Part shown: piece by piece, positions 7,600 through 16,311 of the stretch | Numbering within the stretch: the first letter of the stretch is position 1 | How the letters are laid out: the number at the start of each line of letters is the position of its first letter | Assembly: GCA_947493575.1 (NCBI GenBank) | Contig: CANLRQ010000014.1 | Location: 23,090 to 87,089, forward strand | DNA: 64,000 nucleotides | Source: an uncultured Marinomonas sp. | GTDB lineage: Bacteria; Pseudomonadota; Gammaproteobacteria; Pseudomonadales; Marinomonadaceae | Reading direction: 5' to 3' | The notes under the pieces: model-generated | Told to the model about the DNA's origin: nothing | The model's database searches: none | Seen by the model: the letters and a program-made list of their open reading frames with translations, nothing else | Position numbers and translations under genes: made by a program

Positions 7600-10271
7600 C
7601 TAAAATCACTGTCCCCGCCCATCAGCCACCACTTCCCTTGCACTTGCATTGCATGATCCATACGGTCAATGCCACAGCCGGGGATGGTAACGGGAGTTGG
7701 TTGTATAATAGGGTTGGTTTCGGATAACCATTCAAGCACGCTGGGGGTCATCCATGAAAACACATCAAACTCTGAAGTTAGACTTTCTGCTAAACGCCCA
7801 GCCAATAATTGCGCAGCATAAACCATGTAGCCGGCATTAGCCTGTTCACAGAGAAAATCTAATAACTCTACACCTTGATTGAGGTGATGCTTTATAACAA
7901 TCAACCCCAAAGTAATACATTCGCTTTCATTAGAAGGCTTTTTCTCTGAGCTTATTTTTTGCTTTACCCAGTAAACCTTATAATTCCCGTTTGGTTTGTC
8001 ATGGTAACGATATTGTAACCATTTACTGTCACGATGCCCTACAGCAACATGACTTAAGGATTCAGACATAGCTTGCCAGAGCTGATCAATTTTATGGTGG
8101 GTGTTAGCATTTTCTCTTGGGTCATTCCCCCACACAACTGGCTCAAGCTCAAGCTTTGTTGCCTCACCCAACCAGCCACAGTCGTCAACTAAACCACTAT
8201 CAGTCGGTTGATATCGCATGGGCCAATGAGGTTCAAGAATGGAATCCACTGAACAATAAAGCCCTTGTTTTTCCCCAACTAAAAAAGCACGTTTATTTGG
8301 AAAGCCAAAACCATGGGAGTAACGTTTGCCTTCACCTATGTAATTTTGCAAATAGGATTGTACAGATAAGTAAAATGGACCCCGTTTAGTCAAAATACCT
8401 CTACTTTCTGGCTCTACCATGATGTCACCCATTTGAACAAACTCACGGCTTTCACCAAATAACAATCCTTGCCTTGGCATCCCCCCATTGAAAGCCACGA
8501 CACGATCTTGCTCTAAAACAGCAACTCCCGGCGATTCCGTATAACGGTATTTCCAAGACCACTGCTCCAAAGTCAGCTCATGACCAAAGCAACGCTGAAA
8601 CAACGCAAAGAACTCCCCTTGAGGAATATTAGCCGCATCGTCCACACGCCAACGAGAAACAGGGGAACTCATTGATATCTCAATGTTGGAGGAGGACTCG
8701 GCTACATCACCTTTTACTAAAACAGGATTCACACCCTTACTATTAGCGTCCCATTGATGGGGGATATATACGACGCCTCTTTCTTGATTAGGCTGAGTAA
8801 CATATAAGGTGACAGCAGGGTCTGCTTCATCATGTAAAAATAAGCCTCGCTCACAAAATAACAAAACACCTATATAGTAGGTACCTTTAAATAAAGGCAT
8901 ATTTTCATAATGTATGCGGATGATGCCTTTCCCGCTTTCGTCCATTTTCGGGGTTACACCATCAACCCAGCAACCACAGCTAGTAATTAGCTGACCACCA
9001 GCACTGTGGATCGCTAATGCCACTTGGGGAGTCTCATCCACTAAGTAAGATTGAAACTCAACTTCAATTGTCACCTTTGATTTACGACTAATAAGGTTAA
9101 GCGCTTTACCTGTTTCTGACTTTATCTTACCGCTTTCTTCTTTTAGTTCGCTAAAACCGGTGACTTTTGTAATTCTCGCTCCAGAGCCCGATTTATTATG
9201 CTTTGGTTCTTCGCTTTGCTTTAGTGCCTCTTTATTCGGCGAATTCTCACTCTCATTGAGAGATACTTTATCAAGGGGAACTGTATCAAGAGACACTTTA
9301 TCTAAAGGAGCATTGTCTAAAGGTGAACTGTCTAAAGGTGAATTGTCTAAAGACACGCCATCTAAAAAACCTTTTGTTGCAGGTGGTTTTTCTATTTCTT
9401 CTTGATTTGATAAGGCTTCCGCTTTGTTAGATCTCTCTATTGCTTTAGATTGCTCTTCTGAGTCCCCCAAACGATCTAAGAAGCCTTGATATTCAGGCAC
9501 AACAACACTCGGTAAGCCTCTTGCCTGAACTTGGCCTTTTTCAATCCAAATTGCCTGTGAGCAAAGCACCTCAATCTGATAAAGAGAATGGGAACAAAAC
9601 AAAATCGTCTTACCCGCTTCTTTCATTGCCATAATTCGCTCGAAAGAACGCCTAGCAAAATCACCATCACCCACAGATAAAGCTTCATCAATCACCAAAA
9701 TATCTGGATCTACACTGGTAGCAACAGAAAAAGCTAAGCGAACGAACATTCCACTTGAGTAGGTGCTCACAGGTTGTTCGATAAAAGGCCTTATTCCTGA
9801 GAAATCAATAATGTCTTCTATCTTTTGATCAATTTCTTGGCGGCTAATCCCCATCACAGTCGCTGAAAGATAAATATTTTCTCTTCCTGTAAACTGAGGG
9901 TTAAATCCTGCTCCTAATTCTAATAGAGCAGCAATACGCCCATTGACCTGAAGTTCACCATGTGAAGCCGTAAGTGTGCCGCAAATGAGTTGAAGTAAGG
10001 TTGATTTACCCGCACCATTTCGCCCAATCAAACCAAGTACTTCGCCTTTTGGCAGATCAAAACTCACTTCTTTTAGAGCAGTAAACTCTTTAAAGTACTG
10101 CTTCTTTTTACCAAACAATATTTGTTTTAATCTATCAGATGGAGTGCTGTATAAATGATAGGTTTTACCTAGATTAACAGCCTTTAAAGCCAACTGATTT
10201 ACATCATGTTGACTGGGTTCTTTTTGAGGCAATTCACTGTTGACGGGGAAGCCATGATTAGTCACTGTCAT
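7596..10271 (-). CDS. Wzt-like ABC ATPase fused to GNAT-like domain
   Basis: 891 residues in three parts. The ABC ATPase (about 28-265) has Walker A GRNGAGKST (83-91), signature YSSGMFVRLA (171-180), Walker B ILVIDEA (191-197) and the switch histidine at 228. A linker (304-339) contains seven five-residue (S/P)LDxx repeats. Residues about 365-495 are a beta-sandwich like the Wzt C-terminal glycan-binding domain. Residues about 545-870 resemble a GNAT acyltransferase (FFALFQRCFG, WSWKYRYTES, VAFNGGMP). Ordinary Wzt proteins are about 400-450 residues and lack the last part. It should power export of a surface polysaccharide through the permease encoded 42 bases upstream and may also acylate it. 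The GNAT call is by pattern only. Confidence 0.88.
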   Translation of the reverse strand: MTVTNHGFPVNSELPQKEPSQHDVNQLALKAVNLGKTYHLYSTPSDRLKQILFGKKKQYFKEFTALKEVSFDLPKGEVLGLIGRNGAGKSTLLQLICGTLTASHGELQVNGRIAALLELGAGFNPQFTGRENIYLSATVMGISRQEIDQKIEDIIDFSGIRPFIEQPVSTYSSGMFVRLAFSVATSVDPDILVIDEALSVGDGDFARRSFERIMAMKEAGKTILFCSHSLYQIEVLCSQAIWIEKGQVQARGLPSVVVPEYQGFLDRLGDSEEQSKAIERSNKAEALSNQEEIEKPPATKGFLDGVSLDNSPLDSSPLDNAPLDKVSLDTVPLDKVSLNESENSPNKEALKQSEEPKHNKSGSGARITKVTGFSELKEESGKIKSETGKALNLISRKSKVTIEVEFQSYLVDETPQVALAIHSAGGQLITSCGCWVDGVTPKMDESGKGIIRIHYENMPLFKGTYYIGVLLFCERGLFLHDEADPAVTLYVTQPNQERGVVYIPHQWDANSKGVNPVLVKGDVAESSSNIEISMSSPVSRWRVDDAANIPQGEFFALFQRCFGHELTLEQWSWKYRYTESPGVAVLEQDRVVAFNGGMPRQGLLFGESREFVQMGDIMVEPESRGILTKRGPFYLSVQSYLQNYIGEGKRYSHGFGFPNKRAFLVGEKQGLYCSVDSILEPHWPMRYQPTDSGLVDDCGWLGEATKLELEPVVWGNDPRENANTHHKIDQLWQAMSESLSHVAVGHRDSKWLQYRYHDKPNGNYKVYWVKQKISSEKKPSNESECITLGLIVIKHHLNQGVELLDFLCEQANAGYMVYAAQLLAGRLAESLTSEFDVFSWMTPSVLEWLSETNPIIQPTPVTIPGCGIDRMDHAMQVQGKWWLMGGDSDFR
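9255..9362 (-). repeat. 15-bp tandem repeat encoding SLDxx/PLDxx linker
   Basis: Inside the Wzt-like gene, about seven degenerate 15-base units encode pentapeptides such as VSLDN, SPLDS, APLDK, VSLDT and VPLDK. They join the ATPase to the glycan-binding domain. Because the unit is a multiple of three, slippage would change linker length without breaking the frame. Confidence 0.8.
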
Positions 10272-10313
10272 AATCGTGTGTCTTCTTGCGTAGTAATCGT
10301 TATATTAAGCATG

Positions 10314-11129
10314 TCAAAGTACATCTGCAAAACCTTTTCGAGTTTTATGGAAACAGGCTGCACCAGTTAGAGCAATGAAACAACTAAACATAAAATACAT
10401 AAGTAAGGCCATGAAATCAGGCCACTGCTCTTGTAAAATAACATTTCTCACAGACTCAATAATTAAAGCTAAAGGATTAAACACCATCAAGCCTTGAACA
10501 AATTCCGGTAATGCAGTGATAGGGTAAAAGATCGGCGACAAAAACATCAGCGGGGTAAGAATTAATCCAACCACATGACCCAAATCTCGCAAGTAGACAC
10601 CCAATGAAGAAAGCAGCCACCCTAAACCAAGCAATATGGGAATGAAACAAATGGCAATTACCGGCAAAGCAAGAACGTGCTCTGTGACATAACCTTTTGC
10701 GATAAAAGACGCGATAACAAGAACCAACAAACTAATTAATGCAAAAAAAGCAGATGCACCAATACTAACCCAAGGCAAAATAGATAAAGGAAAGATCACC
10801 TTCTTAACCATATTTGGTTGCTCAGAAACCAGAGTAGGCGCCCGGCCAACAACTTCAGCAAATAAGGTAAACACCAATAAACCTGAAAAGAGTTGCAGCG
10901 CAAATTCTGCATTTGTAGCGGCCTCATTTCCAGGCCATTTCGCTTTTAGAACCGTCCGGAATACAAAAGTATACACAACTAACATAGCAATAGGCGTCAA
11001 TAAAGCCCAACCTAAGCCTAACCAAGAGCCTTGAAACTTTTGCTGAATTTCACGTTTAACCAACTGAAAGAGCAACTCCTTGTGCTGAATAGGAAACAGA
11101 TATTCTTTCGTCCATCTCACTCTTAGCAT
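10314..11129 (-). CDS. Wzm-like ABC-2 polysaccharide permease
   Basis: About 271 residues with six predicted membrane segments (for example ALLTPIAMLVVYTFVF, FFALISLLVLVIASF and a C-terminal LLMYFMFSCFIALTGAACF) and the N-terminal cytoplasmic motif KREIQQKFQGSWLGLGW typical of ABC-2 exporters of the Wzm/TagG/KpsM type. It pairs with the Wzt-like ATPase encoded 42 bases downstream. I chose ATG 11129, preceded by GAGGAAAGT; a TTG at 11147 in frame would add six residues. The gene starts a three-gene operon (permease, ATPase-GNAT, deacetylase), divergent from a glycosyltransferase gene. The exported glycan (O-antigen, capsule or S-layer glycan) cannot be told from sequence. Confidence 0.88.
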   Translation of the reverse strand: MLRVRWTKEYLFPIQHKELLFQLVKREIQQKFQGSWLGLGWALLTPIAMLVVYTFVFRTVLKAKWPGNEAATNAEFALQLFSGLLVFTLFAEVVGRAPTLVSEQPNMVKKVIFPLSILPWVSIGASAFFALISLLVLVIASFIAKGYVTEHVLALPVIAICFIPILLGLGWLLSSLGVYLRDLGHVVGLILTPLMFLSPIFYPITALPEFVQGLMVFNPLALIIESVRNVILQEQWPDFMALLMYFMFSCFIALTGAACFHKTRKGFADVL

Positions 11130-11496
11130 ACTTTCCTCAAACGTCAAAAACTTATAAAAATAAAGTCGGCTACCTTAACACCATGACATAACTCAAGCAA
11201 TACAAGTGATGGCAACATAAAATCAATAGTAAGTTTATATACATTTATGTGACTGCATTCACACCTCATAAAGATCAGAACATTTATAATCCAATAAACA
11301 AGTTGATTAAATCGTTCATTCAATATGCTCCATCGTGCTATAGTCGATTAATTAAAATACCTTCTACTTATGACTTTTATCACGCTTACTTCACATGAGA
11401 ATTACTCTTTTGAACATCCTACACATATATTATGCGGGTTAGCTTAGGTTATTTTACATGCTTCTATATTTCATTTTTTTCACTAAGGAAAGTTAA
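11130..11496. promoter_or_regulatory. Divergent promoter region, permease/glycosyltransferase
   Basis: A 367-base AT-rich gap between the minus-strand permease operon and the plus-strand glycosyltransferase genes. No coding sequence is apparent. It contains one perfect CRP-like palindrome (11249-11264) placed so that it could serve both directions. The glycosyltransferase gene has a clear AAGGA ribosome site at its downstream end. Confidence 0.6.
11249..11264. promoter_or_regulatory. CRP-like operator TGTGA-N6-TCACA
   Basis: TGTGACTGCATTCACA matches both CRP half-sites exactly. It lies 120 bases upstream of the permease start and 233 upstream of the glycosyltransferase start, in a divergent intergenic region. 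It is the third such site in the surface block. Confidence 0.65.
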
Positions 11497-12810
11497 ATGA
11501 CATCTACTATATCGACACCATTGGTCAGTGTTATTGTGAGGACCAAGGATCGATTGAACAACCTTAAACAATGCTTACAGTCCATCGTTGAGCAAACTTA
11601 TAGACCCATTGAAATTGTAGTAATTAATGACGGAGGCTGCGATGTATCCCCTATAACAAATACTATACCGGCAGACATTACACCTCTCATTCTACAACTA
11701 AAAAAGAATGTCGGCAGAACACAGGCAGCTAATCAAGGGCTTGAAGCTGCCTCAGGAGACTATCTTTGTTTTCTTGATGATGATGACCTATGGTACCCCA
11801 ACCACTTACAGATATTGGTACCTTATTTAACCGAACACTTTTTAAACACACAGAATTTAAACCATCATCCAAGAACAAAACCCCTTGGTTTGGTTTACGG
11901 CTCGACACAAGCATTAGAAGTAGACTCAAACGGCGAAACACACGACATATCTACCTTTGAAACACCCTTCAATGCTTTAGATTTAATGTCTGAAAATTTC
12001 ATCCCCATTATGAGCGCCTTATTTCTACGACAATGGATAGACGAAGGGGTTCGTTTCGATACTCAGTTTGATTTATACGAGGACTGGGACTTTTGGCTGC
12101 AAATCAATCAAAAGTGCGATTTTAAACACATTCCACAAATAACATCGCTTTATCATTTACATGAAAACGCTTCCGGGGTTCACAACCAAACCCAAGCACA
12201 ACAAGCCGCATTACAAATACATAAAAAATGGCTGCCATCACTAACAACACAAAATATTGCTCAACTCATCCAACAAACACATAAAAATCATGAAGACAAA
12301 GTTTCTTTATTACAAAGTAATAACCAAAAGCAGTTAAATACTATTGGGGAGCAACATTCTCACGCCCTTAAGGTTATTCAAGATAAGGACCAAAATATAA
12401 AAGCTTTAGAAATAGCTTACGATGAAGCAATTAGAACAATTGAACAAAAAGACGAAGATATAGCACATTTAACACGTCTATATGAAAATGCAATTGATAC
12501 AATAGAACAAAAAGACGAAGATATAGCACACTTAACACGTCTTTATGAAAATGCAATTGATACAATAACAACGAAAGACGATAATATTGAACACCTAAAT
12601 TCATCATATAGACAGACAATCAATACAAAAGACCTTGCTATTGATCGCCTTAAAGAGGCAAATATTACAGTACAAAAAGAAAATCAGAAGAAGAGTGAGC
12701 TTATAGATAACTTACAAGATCAATTAGACAAATCAAAAAAAGAACTTTCTAGATTTGAAGCATCACTTGTATGGCGATTGCATAAAAAAATAACACGCTT
12801 AAAAAATTGA
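11497..12810 (+). CDS. GT2 glycosyltransferase with coiled-coil repeats
   Basis: Residues 8-230 are a GT-A family 2 glycosyltransferase: VSVIVRTKDR opening, VVINDGG nucleotide-binding strand, and the metal motif DDDDLWYP. The acceptor-side segment YEDWDFWLQ follows. Residues about 260-430 form a long coiled coil containing three 21-residue repeats (units like AIDTIEQKDEDIAHLTRLYE). The end SLVWRLHKKITRL resembles the WRL tail of the deacetylase encoded at 6490-7599. Start ATG 11497 follows AAGGAAAG. The stop overlaps or abuts the next gene, so the two glycosyltransferases are probably co-transcribed. The sugar donor is not predictable. The coiled coil may mediate assembly or membrane association. 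Confidence 0.88.
   Translation: MTSTISTPLVSVIVRTKDRLNNLKQCLQSIVEQTYRPIEIVVINDGGCDVSPITNTIPADITPLILQLKKNVGRTQAANQGLEAASGDYLCFLDDDDLWYPNHLQILVPYLTEHFLNTQNLNHHPRTKPLGLVYGSTQALEVDSNGETHDISTFETPFNALDLMSENFIPIMSALFLRQWIDEGVRFDTQFDLYEDWDFWLQINQKCDFKHIPQITSLYHLHENASGVHNQTQAQQAALQIHKKWLPSLTTQNIAQLIQQTHKNHEDKVSLLQSNNQKQLNTIGEQHSHALKVIQDKDQNIKALEIAYDEAIRTIEQKDEDIAHLTRLYENAIDTIEQKDEDIAHLTRLYENAIDTITTKDDNIEHLNSSYRQTINTKDLAIDRLKEANITVQKENQKKSELIDNLQDQLDKSKKELSRFEASLVWRLHKKITRLKN
12427..12615 (+). repeat. Three 63-bp tandem repeats in coiled coil
   Basis: Units at 12427-12489, 12490-12552 and 12553-12615. The first two are nearly identical at the DNA level, the third is diverged. Each encodes 21 residues, three heptads, so gain or loss of units keeps both the reading frame and the coiled-coil register. 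Confidence 0.85.
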
Positions 12811-12818
12811 GTAACTAC

Positions 12819-15083
12819 ATGACCCCAGTAAATATTATTATCCCCGTCTACAGAGGATTAAAGGATGTACAAGACTGCTTAGAAAGCGTTTATAAGTCAA
12901 CTTACAAAACACCATATGAGATCATTGTGTTAGATGATTGCTCTCCAGAACCAGCAGTCAGCACATATTTAAAAGAAGAAGCAGAAAAAAATAAGTTTAC
13001 ACTTCTTATTAATGAAGAAAACCTAGGATTCGTTGCTACAGTCAATAGAGGGATGCAGCTAAATCCAGAGCGGGATGTTCTCTTGCTTAATAGTGACACA
13101 GTGGTTGCTAATAACTGGCTCGATAGGCTAATTGATTGTGCTTACTCAGAAAACAATGTCGGAACAGTTACCCCTTTTTCAAATAATGCAACTATCTGCA
13201 GTTATCCCAATTTCTGTCAAGATAATGAGTTTCCTAAAAATTACACTGTTGCAGAGTTAGATAAACTGTTTTCCAGCTGCAACTCAGGCGAAAGCGTTGA
13301 CATTCCTACTGGTATTGGGTTTTGCATGTACATTAGACGCGCATGTTTAGACACAGTTGGTTATTTTGATGTGGAGACTTTTGGCAAGGGATATGGCGAA
13401 GAAAATGATTTTTGCCAGCGTACTATCCAAGCTGGCTGGACGAATAAGTTTGCCCTAGACACCTTTGTGCTTCACACTGGCAATGTAAGTTTTGGCGATG
13501 AACACAACGAATTAAAGCATTCAGCTTTAGGGAAGATTATCGCACGACATCCAACCTACGAACAACAAGTCCATCAACATATAGCCAATGATCCGGCAAA
13601 GCCTTTTAGAGAAAGAGTATGGCTTGCGAGTCTACGCTATAGCCAAAAGCCTATCATATTACATGTTTCCCATAATAGAGGCGGCGGAACCCTTAGATTC
13701 TTAGAAGAACTCAGTGACGAATTGAGCTCTCAAGCTGTATCTTTAACACTTACTCCAAGCAGTAGCAGACCTAACCACCTCGTATTATCACAAGTAAAAA
13801 CTCATGCGGCAGCACTAACTCCCGAAGAAAAAGACTATTGCTTATTTTTTCATATAGAAGAAGATAAGCAAGCTTTAATAGATATGTTAAACACGTTACC
13901 TCTGTGCAACTTACACTTCCATCATTTAATCGGTTTTCCTGATTGGATTAAGGTTTTAGGAGAATATCTATCTTTACCTTGGAACGTATCTATTCATGAC
14001 TATTATATGGTTTGCCCACAAATATCCCTAACAAACCAAACTGATGCCTATTGTGGAGAGAAAGGCATTGAATCATGCAATGAATGCCTGAAACACAACC
14101 CGACGGAAAACAATGTAGACATAACAACTTGGCGCAATTCTTTTAGCTCTTTCTTGAATGGAGCTAATATATGCTTCGCACCAAGCGAAGACTGTCGCAC
14201 TCGCTTTGCAACTTACTTCCCTAAAGCAAATTGCATAACCGTGTATCATCAACAAGGAAACTATACAGGCAACGCATTTAAGCAAGCTTCCAATCACACA
14301 AAACACACTCAAGAAGACAAAACCCTTAATGTTTTAGTTATTGGCGCATTAAGTAAAATTAAAGGTGCTGATTTATTAGAGTCGCTGGCTATACACTGCA
14401 AGAAACAAAGTCTAGATATTCAATTCACTTTGACCGGTTATGCCTATCGTAGTTTAGTCACTCTACCAGATAGCAATTTACACGTTGAAGGTACTTATAA
14501 AGAAAGTGAATTAGTAGATTCTATAAAAGCAAAAATACAAACAGAAAAAATCGATGTAATTTGGTTTACCGCACTGTGGCCGGAGACATTTAGCTACACC
14601 CTCAGCTCCGCAATTGAGTCAGGAGTGCCTATTATTGCACCAGACATTGGGGCCTTCCCAGAACGACTCTTCAAAAGAGAACAAGCATGGATTCTTCCTT
14701 GGAATAGCAGCATAGATGCTTTTGCTAATGCCTTTTCAAGCATAAAACAACATATTCACGGAGAGATCGATAACAACAATTTAACACACTATGAAAGCAC
14801 TATCCCATGCGTTGATACATCCTATCAATACAAATCCGATTACCTGAAAAAAACTCAAGATATTAAGTTCACCTCAATTGACCAAAATTCGCAGAAAGAA
14901 ATTCGCGAATGGACAGACGGAATTCTACTTACATTACAACCAAAACAATCACTAGAAAGTAAAGTACGTGTAGAGTTATTGAGCTTTCTATACAAGTTAC
15001 GTGGAAGCAAGCTGTTGAGACCACTAATGAAGCTAATTCCACATACTTTTCAAAGAAAGATCAAAGAAAAACTCGTTCGATAA
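12819..15083 (+). CDS. Two-domain glycosyltransferase (GT2 plus GT4-like)
   Basis: About 754 residues. The N-terminal 250 residues are a GT2 domain: NIIIPVYRG, IIVLDDCSPE, LLLNSDTVV as the metal motif region, then GKGYGEENDFCQR near residue 200. After a linker come about 420 residues resembling a GT-B glycosyltransferase (ILHVSHNRGGGT, then NVLVIGALSKIKGADLL, and ESGVPIIAPDIGAFPE as the donor-site loop). The basic C-terminus (KLRGSKLLRPLMKL) suggests membrane contact. I chose ATG 12819, though no strong ribosome site is visible; TTG 12807, overlapping the upstream stop, is an alternative. The dual domains suggest it adds two sugars in sequence to a surface glycan. Linkages are unknown. Confidence 0.85.
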   Translation: MTPVNIIIPVYRGLKDVQDCLESVYKSTYKTPYEIIVLDDCSPEPAVSTYLKEEAEKNKFTLLINEENLGFVATVNRGMQLNPERDVLLLNSDTVVANNWLDRLIDCAYSENNVGTVTPFSNNATICSYPNFCQDNEFPKNYTVAELDKLFSSCNSGESVDIPTGIGFCMYIRRACLDTVGYFDVETFGKGYGEENDFCQRTIQAGWTNKFALDTFVLHTGNVSFGDEHNELKHSALGKIIARHPTYEQQVHQHIANDPAKPFRERVWLASLRYSQKPIILHVSHNRGGGTLRFLEELSDELSSQAVSLTLTPSSSRPNHLVLSQVKTHAAALTPEEKDYCLFFHIEEDKQALIDMLNTLPLCNLHFHHLIGFPDWIKVLGEYLSLPWNVSIHDYYMVCPQISLTNQTDAYCGEKGIESCNECLKHNPTENNVDITTWRNSFSSFLNGANICFAPSEDCRTRFATYFPKANCITVYHQQGNYTGNAFKQASNHTKHTQEDKTLNVLVIGALSKIKGADLLESLAIHCKKQSLDIQFTLTGYAYRSLVTLPDSNLHVEGTYKESELVDSIKAKIQTEKIDVIWFTALWPETFSYTLSSAIESGVPIIAPDIGAFPERLFKREQAWILPWNSSIDAFANAFSSIKQHIHGEIDNNNLTHYESTIPCVDTSYQYKSDYLKKTQDIKFTSIDQNSQKEIREWTDGILLTLQPKQSLESKVRVELLSFLYKLRGSKLLRPLMKLIPHTFQRKIKEKLVR

Positions 15084-15091
15084 AACTAAGA

Positions 15092-15129
15092 GGGTTAAGA
15101 GTCAACAAACATAAAATGACTCTTAACTC
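15092..15129. terminator. Hairpin between convergent genes
   Basis: GTTAAGAGTCA (15094-15104) pairs with TGACTCTTAAC (15117-15127), extended by a G-U and a G-C pair, with a 12-base loop. It sits between the ends of the convergent glycosyltransferase and Crp/Fnr genes. Flanking U-tracts are weak, so a terminator role is probable but not certain. Confidence 0.5.
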
Positions 15130-15174
15130 AAAAATATGCCTTGTATGCACTCTAAAAGTCAAACAGATACAACT

Positions 15175-15870
15175 TTACTCTTTCGACTCAGCCAAATCTT
15201 GTAACATCTGTTGATCCAATATTATTAACCTAGAAGTACCATCTCTCTTAACTATTGACTTGGATTGTAACGTTTGAAAAACTCGAGTGACTGTTTCACG
15301 ACTCAAATTCAACATAATACCCAACTCTTGATGAGTCGGTGGGTTCAGAATAACTCCCTCTTCTTTATTTATTTTCTCCTGCTTCAATAACATCATCCAT
15401 AACTGACCACATACACGTCCAGTTGTGCTTGGTAAACCCAACAAAGCTCTTTGCGCTGAAAGTTGCCTCACCCTTCCAGCCATTCGAATAAACATTTTCT
15501 CCACAAGAGCATAGTGCTCTTGCAATATCGATCTCATAGAGGAGGAAGGAACAATGACAATTTGTGACTTGGTTAAAGCTATAACGCTCTCTGGCTGCCC
15601 CTCTGCATCAAATAAACCTAACTCCCCACAAAAATCACCTGGTTCCACAAAATACAAACCAACTTCTCTTCCATCTAATGTAAAATCAACCCCTTGTAAC
15701 CGACCTTCAAACAAAAAACACACACTGTCACTCTGTTGTCCACCATTAATGACAACGCCTCGGCGCCCCACACTTTTTAGCACAGAGTATGAAGCCAAAG
15801 AGTCTAAAGCAGTTTCTGACAAGCTGTTTAATATTTCAAAACGCTTTAACAGTTCTTTTGAAACCGCCAT
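15175..15870 (-). CDS. Crp/Fnr-family transcriptional regulator
   Basis: 231 residues. The cyclic-nucleotide-binding-like beta barrel spans about 15-120, with GDFCGELGLF at 78-87. A dimerisation helix (about 115-145) and a winged helix follow (about 145-225). The recognition helix reads LSRETVTRVF (189-198), keeping the Arg-Glu and second Arg that contact TGTGA in E. coli CRP. In contrast, where CRP has the phosphate-binding Arg (RSA) this protein has PES (93-95), so ordinary cAMP binding is doubtful. No Fnr-type cysteine cluster is seen at the N-terminus. It is divergent from the FecR-cyclase operon with a matching operator between them. It probably regulates the surface genes; the ligand is unknown. 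Confidence 0.88.
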   Translation of the reverse strand: MAVSKELLKRFEILNSLSETALDSLASYSVLKSVGRRGVVINGGQQSDSVCFLFEGRLQGVDFTLDGREVGLYFVEPGDFCGELGLFDAEGQPESVIALTKSQIVIVPSSSMRSILQEHYALVEKMFIRMAGRVRQLSAQRALLGLPSTTGRVCGQLWMMLLKQEKINKEEGVILNPPTHQELGIMLNLSRETVTRVFQTLQSKSIVKRDGTSRLIILDQQMLQDLAESKE

Positions 15871-16311
15871 TCACTCTCCCTGAAAATCACATATTTTTTC
15901 AACGAACTTCTCATGACCTACCTATAAAATAACAATCGAAAAACAACCAAAAACACTCATCACCAATACGAGCCGAAGAAACAAAACACAACAGACTTAA
16001 GAGATACTACTTTACTGCTATTCATTAATACGTTAAATCAAAATTAAGTCGTGAATTTATTAAATATCGTATAATACGCTAATTTTCTAAATGCTCTAAA
16101 TATGAATCTTAATATCGTGCAAATGATTCATCATTCTTTCATCTACAGGTGTGATTACAATCACTTCTTTTTACTTTAGAGAGGGTATTATTCACGCTAT
16201 AAATTTTTTTAGTGTCTAAACTAAGTTGTTCATTTGTACAACGAAGTAATTTGGTGCAATCTCATAATGTTAATATGCACTATTCAACAATGCTCTTGAG
16301 GCCTTAAAGCA
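15871..16311. promoter_or_regulatory. Divergent promoter region, regulator/FecR operon
   Basis: 441 AT-rich bases between the Crp/Fnr-family gene and the FecR-domain operon. No coding sequence is seen. It holds a CRP-like palindrome at 16150-16165, 147 bases before the FecR-domain gene and 280 before the regulator gene, so both autoregulation and control of the operon are possible. Confidence 0.6.
16150..16165. promoter_or_regulatory. CRP-like operator TGTGA-N6-TCACT
   Basis: TGTGATTACAATCACT, with the palindrome GTGATT-N2-AATCAC followed by TT. It is almost identical to the site at 6038 upstream of the surface-protein gene, which supports one regulator acting at both. Confidence 0.65.

Noticed and set aside
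12807..12818. TTG at 12807 as start of the two-domain glycosyltransferase
   Set aside because: It overlaps the upstream stop and has no ribosome site; ATG 12819 is the simpler choice, though not proven.
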